This document shows, piece after piece, positions 41,306 to 49,525 of a DNA stretch of 64,000 nucleotides. The stretch's first letter is position 1, and every line of letters begins with the position of its first letter. A model generated the notes under the pieces. The model was given only the letters and a program-made list of their open reading frames with translations, ran no database searches and was not told the DNA's origin. The DNA comes from Roseimicrobium sp. ORNL1. GTDB lineage: Bacteria; Verrucomicrobiota; Verrucomicrobiia; Verrucomicrobiales; Verrucomicrobiaceae. Location of the stretch: the NCBI RefSeq assembly GCF_011044495.1, contig NZ_CP049143.1, forward strand, positions 5,394,001 to 5,458,000. The letters run 5' to 3'. Position numbers and translations under genes: made by a program.

Positions 41306-42712
41306 CTAGAAGCGCAGCGTCGACTGCAGAATGAAGACCCAGGCGTTGTCGATTTCGCCGGAGCCGCCGGGATGCATGGCGTACTGGAAGCTCGGCTGGA
41401 TGGTCCACCACGCGGCGAGTTGCACCTTGTAGTTCACCTCGATAGCCGCCTCGTAGTCGGCCACCACGAAGGTGCCAGGAGCCAGTCTGTTCACCGCCTT
41501 CTGGGCGCTGCGGATGTCGTCGCTCATCTGCAGGTACGACCCACCGATGCCCAGGGTATCGTAGTCACGCCCCTTGAAGAGGCCCTTGTACACGAAGCCG
41601 CCGTCTACGCCGAACTGCGTGAGGTTGCGATCTGCCGGAGCGCCGGTGAAACGCAGGAAGGAGTAGAGGCCCTGGCAGCCCACTTCGCCCATTTGAGCTT
41701 TGCACTCATCCTCACAGTGGAGCATCTGCTCAAGGAGGGCGTAGAAGCCGTAGTTGCCGTCGTGTGTTTTGGTGCCGGAGCTGAGGCCGGCGAAGCTGCC
41801 GATCACGTCTTTGACATCGTAGAATTCATCTGTGTGGTAGAAGGCGCCCAGCTTGAGGTCGCCCGGCAGCTGCCCGCTTCCCTTCACATTCCAGCGGATA
41901 CCCGTCTCGAAGAACATGAGCGCGCCCTGGTCACCACTGAGTGAGAAGTCCGTACCGCCGTCGCCGAGGTTTGGCTCGCCGTCATAGATGCCGAAATAGG
42001 TGTAGAATTTCTCGCTCGGATTCCACTTCACCACCGCGCCGAGGGAGCCGTAAGGTGAGGAGTTCAGCGCGTGATTGCCCACTGGGAATCCGGGAACGTC
42101 GTACAGGTTGAAGACCAGCGTGGGGAAGAAGAACGTCTGGTTCAGGAAGGTGATGTTCGAGAGGGAATGGTAGAAGTCCGGCAGGATGAAATCCATGTCC
42201 GCAGCCATGAGGCCGAGCTTCACTGTGAGAGTATCATTCAGCAGCTTCTGCTCGTAGTAGGCTTCCCAGAGACGAAAGTCGCTTTGGAAGTCGACGAGGT
42301 TGCTCTTGTTGAAGTCACCCACGTGGTCCGCAGAGAACGGATTTCCATGAAGATCCACCGCGGAGACATGCAGACGCCCCCCCTTCCAGAGGCCCGCCTT
42401 TGTCGTATCGAAGTCTGCCATCATGAGCATGGCGCCCTGATAGACCGTGCCTTCCTTGATTCCCCCATGCATGTTGGTGGGCATGGAGCCGATGTAGAAA
42501 AGCTCGAACGATAGTCCATGATCGGCCAGATCCGTGCGCACACCACCCCAGTCACCCAGGAGATAGTCTTGCATGAAGAACGCCTCCAGGCTGGAAGGAG
42601 CAGGGGCAGACGGCGCTGGAGCGGGGGACGCAGGCGTACCTGCATTCACCGGGCGCAATCCCATCAGGGCCAAGGCGGCACCTGCGACAAGGCGAAGGGA
42701 GCGAAGTTTCAT
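41306..42712 (-). CDS. OprB-family carbohydrate porin
   Basis: A 468-residue outer-membrane beta-barrel. A signal peptide (about 1-24, ending VNA) and an Ala/Pro-rich linker precede the OprB start motif LLGDWGGVRTDLADHGL. Many alternating strands follow, ending in a terminal Phe (ILQSTLRF), the BAM recognition signal. OprB porins let sugars diffuse through the outer membrane. The presence confirms a diderm envelope. It has its own terminator and an AT-rich upstream region of about 170 bases (42713-42885). Confidence 0.93.
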   Translation of the reverse strand: MKLRSLRLVAGAALALMGLRPVNAGTPASPAPAPSAPAPSSLEAFFMQDYLLGDWGGVRTDLADHGLSFELFYIGSMPTNMHGGIKEGTVYQGAMLMMADFDTTKAGLWKGGRLHVSAVDLHGNPFSADHVGDFNKSNLVDFQSDFRLWEAYYEQKLLNDTLTVKLGLMAADMDFILPDFYHSLSNITFLNQTFFFPTLVFNLYDVPGFPVGNHALNSSPYGSLGAVVKWNPSEKFYTYFGIYDGEPNLGDGGTDFSLSGDQGALMFFETGIRWNVKGSGQLPGDLKLGAFYHTDEFYDVKDVIGSFAGLSSGTKTHDGNYGFYALLEQMLHCEDECKAQMGEVGCQGLYSFLRFTGAPADRNLTQFGVDGGFVYKGLFKGRDYDTLGIGGSYLQMSDDIRSAQKAVNRLAPGTFVVADYEAAIEVNYKVQLAAWWTIQPSFQYAMHPGGSGEIDNAWVFILQSTLRF

Positions 42713-42885
42713 GGGGGAGTTTTGAGGCTGAAGGAGGGGTTGATGTAAATTCTAAAAATCCTCGCTGAATCGTTGCTTCTACAATTAATACTTACAATAA
42801 TTCTTTGAAGATAGTCGCTCACGTTGAACAGAGTTTTACTCCGGAAATTGAGATTCAGCTTCCGCAGTGAACGGCAAAATTGAAG

Positions 42886-44808
42886 CTAAACCGAGGAGCA
42901 TTCCAATTTGTGCCCCTTCCTCTGCACCGCCTTGGCGACGCCGCTGAGGGCACTCGACGGGTGGATCACCAGGAACCGACCCGGCAGGACAACGGTACGC
43001 GCCAGGTTGCGCGCCAGGGCCTCATCCCGGGTGGAAGCGCCCCGGTCCGTCCATCCACGTTTCGTAGTGACGACCAGAATGAAGACTCGTCGCGAAGGCG
43101 CTGACTTGATGACCTTTCGCGCCAGCCATGCCTGCGTGGCACCCGCAGAGCGTAGAGCCTCCTGAAGTCCGGAGAGATCGCAATCGGCCAGTCCTTCCGC
43201 ACTGAACTCGTCGCTGGCCCGGATGGAACTCTCCTCCCGGGAGGCTTCCTGGTACTGTTTCTCAAGCCGGTCGAGTGTCCCTTGCAGTTCCCTCCGCTGC
43301 TGCTCCTGACCCGACCTGACGTAATGCTGTGTCAGCATCTCCCCTGAGACCATGAAAACCTCTTCAGTGTCGAGCAACTTGCGGAGCAGTGACTCTCCCT
43401 CTCCCGCCCCGCGTTTCAGGAGGATGCGACCAAGCTGGAGCGCGGCATGATGATGCTCTGGCTTGAGGGCGAGCAGTTGCCTCAGCAGCGGTTCTGCAGC
43501 AGCGTCTCCGTTGACCTCGAGCAACAGGCTCGCGCGCTCCCAGAGCACCTCGGGGCTATCAGAAAGCGGGCCTTCCGTATGCACCTCCATGCGTTGCAAC
43601 TGTCCCTGCCGGTTGCTGGCCACGGCATGCCGCTCCTTCCACATCGCCAGCACGTTCTTCTCCCAGTGAGATTGGATCGTTTCACGGAGCACCGGCAGTG
43701 AAGCTCCCAGCAACACCGGGGCCGCCGCAGGAGAAGCAGCGACAGGAAAGGGTGCCAGCGCGAAGTCGCGGACGGGAAGGCCCAGGCTTTTCAAACGGTC
43801 CGGCAGTGCAGGATGAGTATCCAGGTGGCCGGTGAGTTCCATGCAACACCGCTCCTTCCAGCGCACGGCTTTCTCCGCATCCGGAGCCTTGGAGAGGGCA
43901 ACAGTCATCCTCGAAAGCCCATCATGCGGAGGTGTGGAGGATCCCGCCGCCTCTTGCCACAGTTCCTGCCAGAAATCTTCGCTGAGCCGCTCGCCAAAAG
44001 CGCCAATGCGCCAGAGAGCCTGACCTGCTGGCTCCACCCCAGCCACCTTCGCTGCATTTCGATCCGCCTCATACTCATCCGTGCGGGAAAGCAAAAAAGC
44101 GCGAGCATGAAAACGCGGCCAGAACCACCGAACGATGCGGAGGAAAAGCTTGTTCACGAAGAAGCTGCGTCCGCGGGAGGCCGCACGCTCATCCATCTTC
44201 ACGATGAGTCCTGCCCAGATCTGGCGTTGGCGATAGATCCACGCGGAGAAAGCCGAGTGCCCACCAGCCATGTGCGTGAATTCGTGGGCAATGATCGACT
44301 TCACCTGCTCCACGCTGAGGCACTCCAGCAATGGAAGTCCCAGCACGAGGCTGTTCCGTGCCCAGCCAAGAAACCCGAGGCGCGGTCGGTAACACGCACT
44401 CGCATTGAAGTCCGGGGACAACAGCACCTCATGAAATGACCGGCACTGCAACTGACTGCGGACCTCCTCCACCAGGGCAAACAGCTCGGGAGCCTCCCCC
44501 TTGGTCAGCCGATGCCCGTTTGGCGCCTCCATTCGAATCATCAAGGTGAAGAACGCCCGCCCCGCCAGAACCAGGAAGAAGCAGGCGATGCCCATGGCGA
44601 AGAAGAACCCCGGTGAGTCCTTCCACTCCATCGTGAAGGCCAGGAAGATGAGAAAGCCCGCCACCAGCAGGAGGAGGCCTGCCCACGCGAACATCAATGC
44701 GAAGGCGGTCAGGGCGAAGAGGACCAGTTCCGCCTTCAAGCGGCCGGGCCTCTTGCCCAGCCGCTGATCCAGCCGCGCCACTAGTGCATCAAACTGCTCC
44801 CGCGTCAT
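42886..44808 (-). CDS. M48-family metallopeptidase with TPR region
   Basis: A 640-residue membrane protein. Two to three N-terminal helices lie at about 26-92. The zinc motif is HEFTH (175-179) in SIIAHEFTHMAGGH, and the third ligand Glu is probably in SRTDEYEADRNAA. The middle and C-terminal part (about 390-540) has TPR-like helices (LLRQLLALKPEHHHAALQLG). It resembles BepA/Ste24-like M48 proteases. The start overlaps the neighbourhood of the TPR/zinc-ribbon gene, which ends only 6 bases upstream, so the two form an operon. A role in envelope protein turnover is inferred. Confidence 0.88.
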   Translation of the reverse strand: MTREQFDALVARLDQRLGKRPGRLKAELVLFALTAFALMFAWAGLLLLVAGFLIFLAFTMEWKDSPGFFFAMGIACFFLVLAGRAFFTLMIRMEAPNGHRLTKGEAPELFALVEEVRSQLQCRSFHEVLLSPDFNASACYRPRLGFLGWARNSLVLGLPLLECLSVEQVKSIIAHEFTHMAGGHSAFSAWIYRQRQIWAGLIVKMDERAASRGRSFFVNKLFLRIVRWFWPRFHARAFLLSRTDEYEADRNAAKVAGVEPAGQALWRIGAFGERLSEDFWQELWQEAAGSSTPPHDGLSRMTVALSKAPDAEKAVRWKERCCMELTGHLDTHPALPDRLKSLGLPVRDFALAPFPVAASPAAAPVLLGASLPVLRETIQSHWEKNVLAMWKERHAVASNRQGQLQRMEVHTEGPLSDSPEVLWERASLLLEVNGDAAAEPLLRQLLALKPEHHHAALQLGRILLKRGAGEGESLLRKLLDTEEVFMVSGEMLTQHYVRSGQEQQRRELQGTLDRLEKQYQEASREESSIRASDEFSAEGLADCDLSGLQEALRSAGATQAWLARKVIKSAPSRRVFILVVTTKRGWTDRGASTRDEALARNLARTVVLPGRFLVIHPSSALSGVAKAVQRKGHKLECSSV

Positions 44809-44814
44809 GGTCGA

Positions 44815-47397
44815 CTAGGATTCACCGGTCACAGCACGCACCAGGTGGTAAGGCCAGCGAGGCACCACATTGAGCTTGCGCGCCAATGCCAGAAGGTCCT
44901 GCCGTTTATCCTGATGGCGTGATGCCAGGACGACACAAAGCAACGCCTTCTCCCGGGCGCTCCACGAGAGCTCCAGCACAGGATCCAGGGAGGATAGAGT
45001 TTCCAGCTTCAATACTCCGGCGATGGCCAAGAGATCCTTGTCCTTGGACTCCTCCAAAAGAGTCACGGCCTTGCCTCTCCAGCGTTCACTTTCCACGGAA
45101 TTGTTCGAGAGTTCCGCGACCGTACTCAAGGCCAGACACCCCAGGGGATCGATGGGGAATTTTTCCACCTGCACCATGGCAAGGGCATCCGCTAGTGCGC
45201 GTTTTTCACAATAGGCCGCGAATGCATACCCGGCGTAGTCCCCGCCTGCCTTCTGCGCCCCGGCCAGAAGCTCGTCGAACTCACCAAACGCGTAAGCCCG
45301 GCCCAGCGTCACGAACTCGGGCACGGTGTAGTTGGAACGATCGATGGAAAGCCCGTGGGAACGAAGCTGGCGAATGGCTTTCTCCGCTTTTTCATCTTCC
45401 TTGTTCAAGGAGTAAACCAACACCCGGTCAAGGACCGCGTGCTGAGCCTCATAGAGGCTCTTCGAGCGTACCTTGGCACTTAGCGACTTGTGGATCTCGT
45501 CGATGCGTCCACAACCCAGAAGACACTCGAAAAGGAAATCACCTCCATCCTCCGGCTTCTTTTTGACGACGAGCTCCATGAGAGACGCGGCCTTTTCCCA
45601 ATCTGCTCTTCCCGCGGCATCGTACGCGAGGGCGAGGCACGGCCAGGGATTTTCTGGATCCGCTTCACGAGACTTTCCAAACAAGGCCTGCGCCTCTTTC
45701 GGTTCCTTGGCCAGGCGACCACTCAAGTACAAGGCAGACGCGTCATTCGGATGTTCCTTGAGCACGCTGGCATACTGCGCCGCAAGCTTCTGCAAGCGCT
45801 CCGGACTGGGATCGCTCTCCTGCATCACGCGGTGCACCTCCACATGCAGCGGGACCTTGTCCAGCTCCTCCTCCAGTGTCTTTTGCGCCTCCGCCTCCTT
45901 CCCGTGCTTGGCTGCCAGCTGAAGGTAGGCCACCAGCATCTTCGAGCCGCCTTTGTCATGGGTCACACACCACTTGAGAAGGTCCAGCGTTTTACCGGGC
46001 TTTGCCGGGTCGTAGACAGCTCCCACGGCCGTGGTCCAGTCATCGTCGAGTTGCAGGCACTGCTTCACAACGCGCTCCCGTTTGTTTTCCACGCGCAACT
46101 GCTCAGGAGGTGGCGTGAACAAGTAGTCCACGTGGGGCACGAATGAGACTGCATCCTTGTAGAGCACATCCGCATCGGGCTGCACATCCTTAAGCTGGCT
46201 TTCCTCCGCATAGGTCATGGAGTAGCGGACAATCGGAGCAGCCTGGCCCACATTGAGCACCCACACGGGATCATTTCCCCACCGGGAAAGGTAGGGGCTG
46301 GTCATGGTCGCCTCGTGGCTTTCCTTCGTGGAACCAGAGACCGTGATGCGGTGCACGCCTTCCACGAATGAGAGAACTCCACGCCCTCCCTCCGGCACAC
46401 TGATGGCAGCACCATCATCGATCGATACCTTCACCGCGCCCGGAAGTTCATTGATCACATAAAGCATGCGATGGCGCCGCTGATGATCGTTCCAGACAAG
46501 CGCGATGATGCCCACGCATAGCGCAATGACACCCGCCCATGCACCAATGCGCACCATGGGAGGATTAACATGCGGGTCTTTGCTGAAGATTCGGCGAATC
46601 GAGAATGGCTGCTTGGGAATCGCCGAGGGCGAGCCATCTCCCACGCTCTTCTCCAGCTGAAGCACGACGCCCCGGATGTGGCGGTTCTCTTTGAGATGCG
46701 GAAGTTCTTCCAGCAGATGCTTGTAGAACTTCAGGGCTTCCTCGCGTTTGCCGGTCGCATGATACTTCTCAGCGAGGACTAGGAGAGGATGGAGGTCATA
46801 AACCTGTGACGCGCCCGGCTTCTCCATGAAATCCAGCAAGGCATGAGCCTCCTCAAGCCTGCCTTCTCCCAGCTTCTTGTAGGCCAGCCCGGCACGCGCC
46901 TGGGGAAGGTCCGGTCGCAGGGTATGAGCCCGCTCAAAGTAGGGCCACGCCGCTTCCGCCTGGTGCGTTCCCAGCAATTGCCCGCCGAGCTCTGCCAGGG
47001 CTTGCGCATCCCGCCCCACGATCTCGTCCGCACCGGCACGGAACTCCGCAGCGCGATCGTTTTCGTGGAATGCGAGCATCGCCGCATGGACCTTCAGCGC
47101 ATTTTGCGGCGTCGGCTGCTTGCGAAATTCCTCCACCGCCCCGGACACATGGAGCTGCTTCCCCGCCTCATACTCCGCAGGATTCACCACGCGATGCACA
47201 CGACAGCTCGGACACATGTCCAGCACCCGTATGCGCTTCAGCGGAATCAGCGGGATGAAGACGAGGCAGAACCAAAGACGCGTGTCATAGGACTCCATCA
47301 CCGCCTGCCTTCCGCAACTCGCGCAGCTGGCGCGCCGGGTAGTGACGTTCTTCTTGCCGGCGTACGTTGTGCCGATTCCGTTGACGGTAGAGGGCAT
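44815..47397 (-). CDS. Membrane protein with N-terminal zinc ribbon and TPR repeats
   Basis: An 860-residue protein. The first 70 residues hold a zinc ribbon: CASCGR and CPSCR, about 35 residues apart, around a hydrophobic stretch LWFCLVFIPLIPLK. TPR-like repeats follow at about 100-260. One membrane helix (IGAWAGVIALCVGIIALVW) lies near 285-305, followed by a beta-rich domain and many more TPR-like repeats to the end (YASVLKEHPNDASALYLSG). It is the first gene of the operon with the M48 protease, with a 6-base gap. It may act as adaptor or substrate-binding partner of the protease; this is inference from co-location. Confidence 0.75.
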   Translation of the reverse strand: MPSTVNGIGTTYAGKKNVTTRRASCASCGRQAVMESYDTRLWFCLVFIPLIPLKRIRVLDMCPSCRVHRVVNPAEYEAGKQLHVSGAVEEFRKQPTPQNALKVHAAMLAFHENDRAAEFRAGADEIVGRDAQALAELGGQLLGTHQAEAAWPYFERAHTLRPDLPQARAGLAYKKLGEGRLEEAHALLDFMEKPGASQVYDLHPLLVLAEKYHATGKREEALKFYKHLLEELPHLKENRHIRGVVLQLEKSVGDGSPSAIPKQPFSIRRIFSKDPHVNPPMVRIGAWAGVIALCVGIIALVWNDHQRRHRMLYVINELPGAVKVSIDDGAAISVPEGGRGVLSFVEGVHRITVSGSTKESHEATMTSPYLSRWGNDPVWVLNVGQAAPIVRYSMTYAEESQLKDVQPDADVLYKDAVSFVPHVDYLFTPPPEQLRVENKRERVVKQCLQLDDDWTTAVGAVYDPAKPGKTLDLLKWCVTHDKGGSKMLVAYLQLAAKHGKEAEAQKTLEEELDKVPLHVEVHRVMQESDPSPERLQKLAAQYASVLKEHPNDASALYLSGRLAKEPKEAQALFGKSREADPENPWPCLALAYDAAGRADWEKAASLMELVVKKKPEDGGDFLFECLLGCGRIDEIHKSLSAKVRSKSLYEAQHAVLDRVLVYSLNKEDEKAEKAIRQLRSHGLSIDRSNYTVPEFVTLGRAYAFGEFDELLAGAQKAGGDYAGYAFAAYCEKRALADALAMVQVEKFPIDPLGCLALSTVAELSNNSVESERWRGKAVTLLEESKDKDLLAIAGVLKLETLSSLDPVLELSWSAREKALLCVVLASRHQDKRQDLLALARKLNVVPRWPYHLVRAVTGES

Positions 47398-47418
47398 GCT
47401 GGAGGCTGCGGGATGCGA

Positions 47419-47799
47419 TTACTTACCCGCGACGTAGTCAACCACCAGCACCTTGTCCAAGTAGGGACGAAGCGTGGCGCCAAACTCCTTGTGCGCCGGA
47501 TGCGGGAGGTAAACTTCCAGTCCGGCCTTGTCCTTGAAAGTCAAAAAGAAGCAGTGGGTGAAACCACCGTCCTTGCCCTCGGGACTCACGTTCGTGCCGA
47601 ACTCGAAGTCCACAATGGTGTCAATCTTGCCCGGCAGCGCACGGAAGGCGTCCTCCACGGACTTCACCTGTTCAGGCGTGGTGCCATCCTTGAACTTGAA
47701 GAGAACGACGTGGCGGTACGGAGTATCAGCGGCGGAGACGGAAGCAGCGGTCATCAGGAAAACCAGTACAGCAGTAAGGAAGGCAGGCAACGTTTTCAT
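47419..47799 (-). CDS. Dabb-family protein with signal peptide
   Basis: A 126-residue protein. The signal peptide is about 1-24 (FLTAVLVFLMTAASVSA). The rest is a Dabb (stress-responsive alpha-beta barrel) domain: YRHVVLFKFKDGTTPEQVKS, FTHCFFLTFKDKAGLEVYLP and HPAHKEF near the end. Dabb proteins form dimeric ferredoxin-like barrels; exported versions are frequent in verrucomicrobia and planctomycetes. Function unknown. It lies 21 bases upstream of the TPR/zinc-ribbon gene. Confidence 0.9.
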   Translation of the reverse strand: MKTLPAFLTAVLVFLMTAASVSAADTPYRHVVLFKFKDGTTPEQVKSVEDAFRALPGKIDTIVDFEFGTNVSPEGKDGGFTHCFFLTFKDKAGLEVYLPHPAHKEFGATLRPYLDKVLVVDYVAGK

Positions 47800-48046
47800 A
47801 CACGGAGCAAACGCACGGCCCGACGGGAGTCAATCAGCACCGCATAAGATCATGGGTCACTTCACTTTGTTTACAATCCGGCGAGCCAAAATAAGCCGTC
47901 CACCATCGTCACAACTTCCTCCTCGGCAATGTGTTACGTGAACGCCTATCTTTCAAGCCATCGATACGCCCGAGGCTCTGTGACCGACAAATCACAAGGT
48001 TCCCGCCCAATTCATCTTTAGTTGCGTATCCAACTGCGAAGAGATC

Positions 48047-48637
48047 ATGCCGCGCGTCCCCAAATACCTCAAGAACATCGCTTGCCTGGAATCGTTGTGG
48101 GATGAGGACTTGGAAAACCGCCTCAGCGTGCTGCCAATTCTGGAGCTGACCGCGCGCACGACCTCGGCAAAATTCATCTACCTGACGTGCAACACGCAGG
48201 AGGAACTCGAGCACAACCTCGGCCTCTTTAAACGCAAGCCGTCCTACGGCATCCTCGTGCTCGCCTTCCATGGCGTGACCGGGAAGATCGAGCTCGGCGA
48301 CAAGCTGGTGAACTTGAAAGCGCTGGCGAAGATGATGGGCAAACGCTTCCGCGGCTGGGTGGTGCATGTCGCCAGTTGCAGCACGGTGATGATCGATGAA
48401 GACCAGCTCACCCAATTCGTCGAAGCCACCGGCGTGGCCATGGTCATGGGCTACACCAAGCTCGTCGACTGGACGGAAGGTGCGGTGATGGATCTACTCC
48501 TGCTGCGCTGGCTCCAGTACTACCGCGATCTGGGCGCGCTCTGGAAGCATCTGCTGAAGAACTATCCGGACTTGATGGAGCTCACCGGGCTCCAGGCCTT
48601 CCCCGCACTCGGCGGCGGAGCCAACGGCGCTAGTTAG
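48047..48637 (+). CDS. Small caspase/CHAT-fold-like protein
   Basis: A 196-residue soluble protein without a signal peptide. The core YGILVLAFHGVTGKIELGDK (His75-Gly76 after a hydrophobic strand) and WVVHVASCSTVMID (Cys111 after a second strand) have the His-Gly and Ser-Cys spacing seen in CHAT- and caspase-like cysteine peptidases. The flanking MGYTKLVDWTEGA and a helical C-terminus complete a small alpha/beta unit. No partner domains are fused to it and no defence genes lie beside it. It may be a stand-alone peptidase or a fold relative of DUF6642-like proteins. Function unproven. Confidence 0.7.
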   Translation: MPRVPKYLKNIACLESLWDEDLENRLSVLPILELTARTTSAKFIYLTCNTQEELEHNLGLFKRKPSYGILVLAFHGVTGKIELGDKLVNLKALAKMMGKRFRGWVVHVASCSTVMIDEDQLTQFVEATGVAMVMGYTKLVDWTEGAVMDLLLLRWLQYYRDLGALWKHLLKNYPDLMELTGLQAFPALGGGANGAS

Positions 48638-48747
48638 CTATTTGCCTAGGATTGTCTTTATTTAGACATCCCGTCGAAAAAGTGCCTTGGCGCAGGCAAT
48701 TATTTTCGATACGCTCCATCGTCTCATCAATTCACCTCCATTCATTT

Positions 48748-49296
48748 ATGAAAAAACACTTTTTGCTCCCCGCCTTGATGTTGCTCGCGCTCTCGCCCGT
48801 CGCCTTGGCAGACCTGGAAAACGGAAACTTCGCCGCCGGTAAGAACAAGTGGCAGGGAGATGGCAAGGCCGAGAAGGTCGAAGGAGAAAACGTAATCAGC
48901 GTCGCACTCTCCAAAAACAACTTTTCGGAGCTCAAGCAATCCTTCCGGATGGCGCCGACCGTGAAGCGCATCAAGGTGTCCCTGCAGGTACAGGCCTCTT
49001 CGGACTACGTGCTCAACGACAAGTCCCGCTCCATTTCGGACGTCGACTTCTCCCCCAACGGGAATGTCACCTGGACCGGACTGGTACATCCCAAGTCTGA
49101 CTTCCATATCCGGCTCAAGGATGACTCCTTCAACTACAAGCTGACCAAGGTCGCGCCAGGTGGCGGCTGGGTCACATTGACTGCGGAGATTCGGGGCATC
49201 AAGAAGCCCACGGGACTCGACCTCGCGCTTGTCTTCCCTCCCGGGGACGGCACGATGGCGGTCAAGAACGTGACCGTGGAAGAGATCAAGGAGTAG
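48748..49296 (+). CDS. Exported protein, possibly carbohydrate-binding-like
   Basis: A 182-residue protein with a clear signal peptide (about 1-21, MKKHFLLPALMLLALSPVAL). The mature sequence is beta-rich: ENGNFAAGKNKWQGDG at the start resembles the entry strand of CBM-like jellyrolls (a 'G-x-F...W' pattern). A C-terminal GLDLALVFPPGDGTMAVKNV completes it. No catalytic signature is seen. Short and probably periplasmic. A weak stem-loop with four T follows. Confidence 0.72.
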   Translation: MKKHFLLPALMLLALSPVALADLENGNFAAGKNKWQGDGKAEKVEGENVISVALSKNNFSELKQSFRMAPTVKRIKVSLQVQASSDYVLNDKSRSISDVDFSPNGNVTWTGLVHPKSDFHIRLKDDSFNYKLTKVAPGGGWVTLTAEIRGIKKPTGLDLALVFPPGDGTMAVKNVTVEEIKE

Positions 49297-49310
49297 GGAC
49301 CGAATAGCAG

Positions 49311-49344
49311 GCAGGACGTTCTGTGTTCTGTCCTGCTCGGTTTT
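49311..49344 (+). terminator. Weak intrinsic terminator
   Basis: GCAGGAC and GTCCTGC form a 7-bp stem with a 12-base loop, then TCGGTTTT. It lies 15 bases after the stop of the exported protein gene. Confidence 0.5.
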
Positions 49345-49525
49345 CTGAACTTCTGACTTCTGAATACGCGGTGTGGGGCAGGCTGGCAGTCGCTGGCCTG
49401 CCCCGCGTTCGTTCCAGCCGGAACGCAGGCTCCCCTCCCCGATACTCTCCCGCTTTTGACAAATCCCCTGAGCGGAGCAAGTTGTCCATCCCCTTCCGCA
49501 GCCGCCTGCTCTTTCCCGCTCACTT

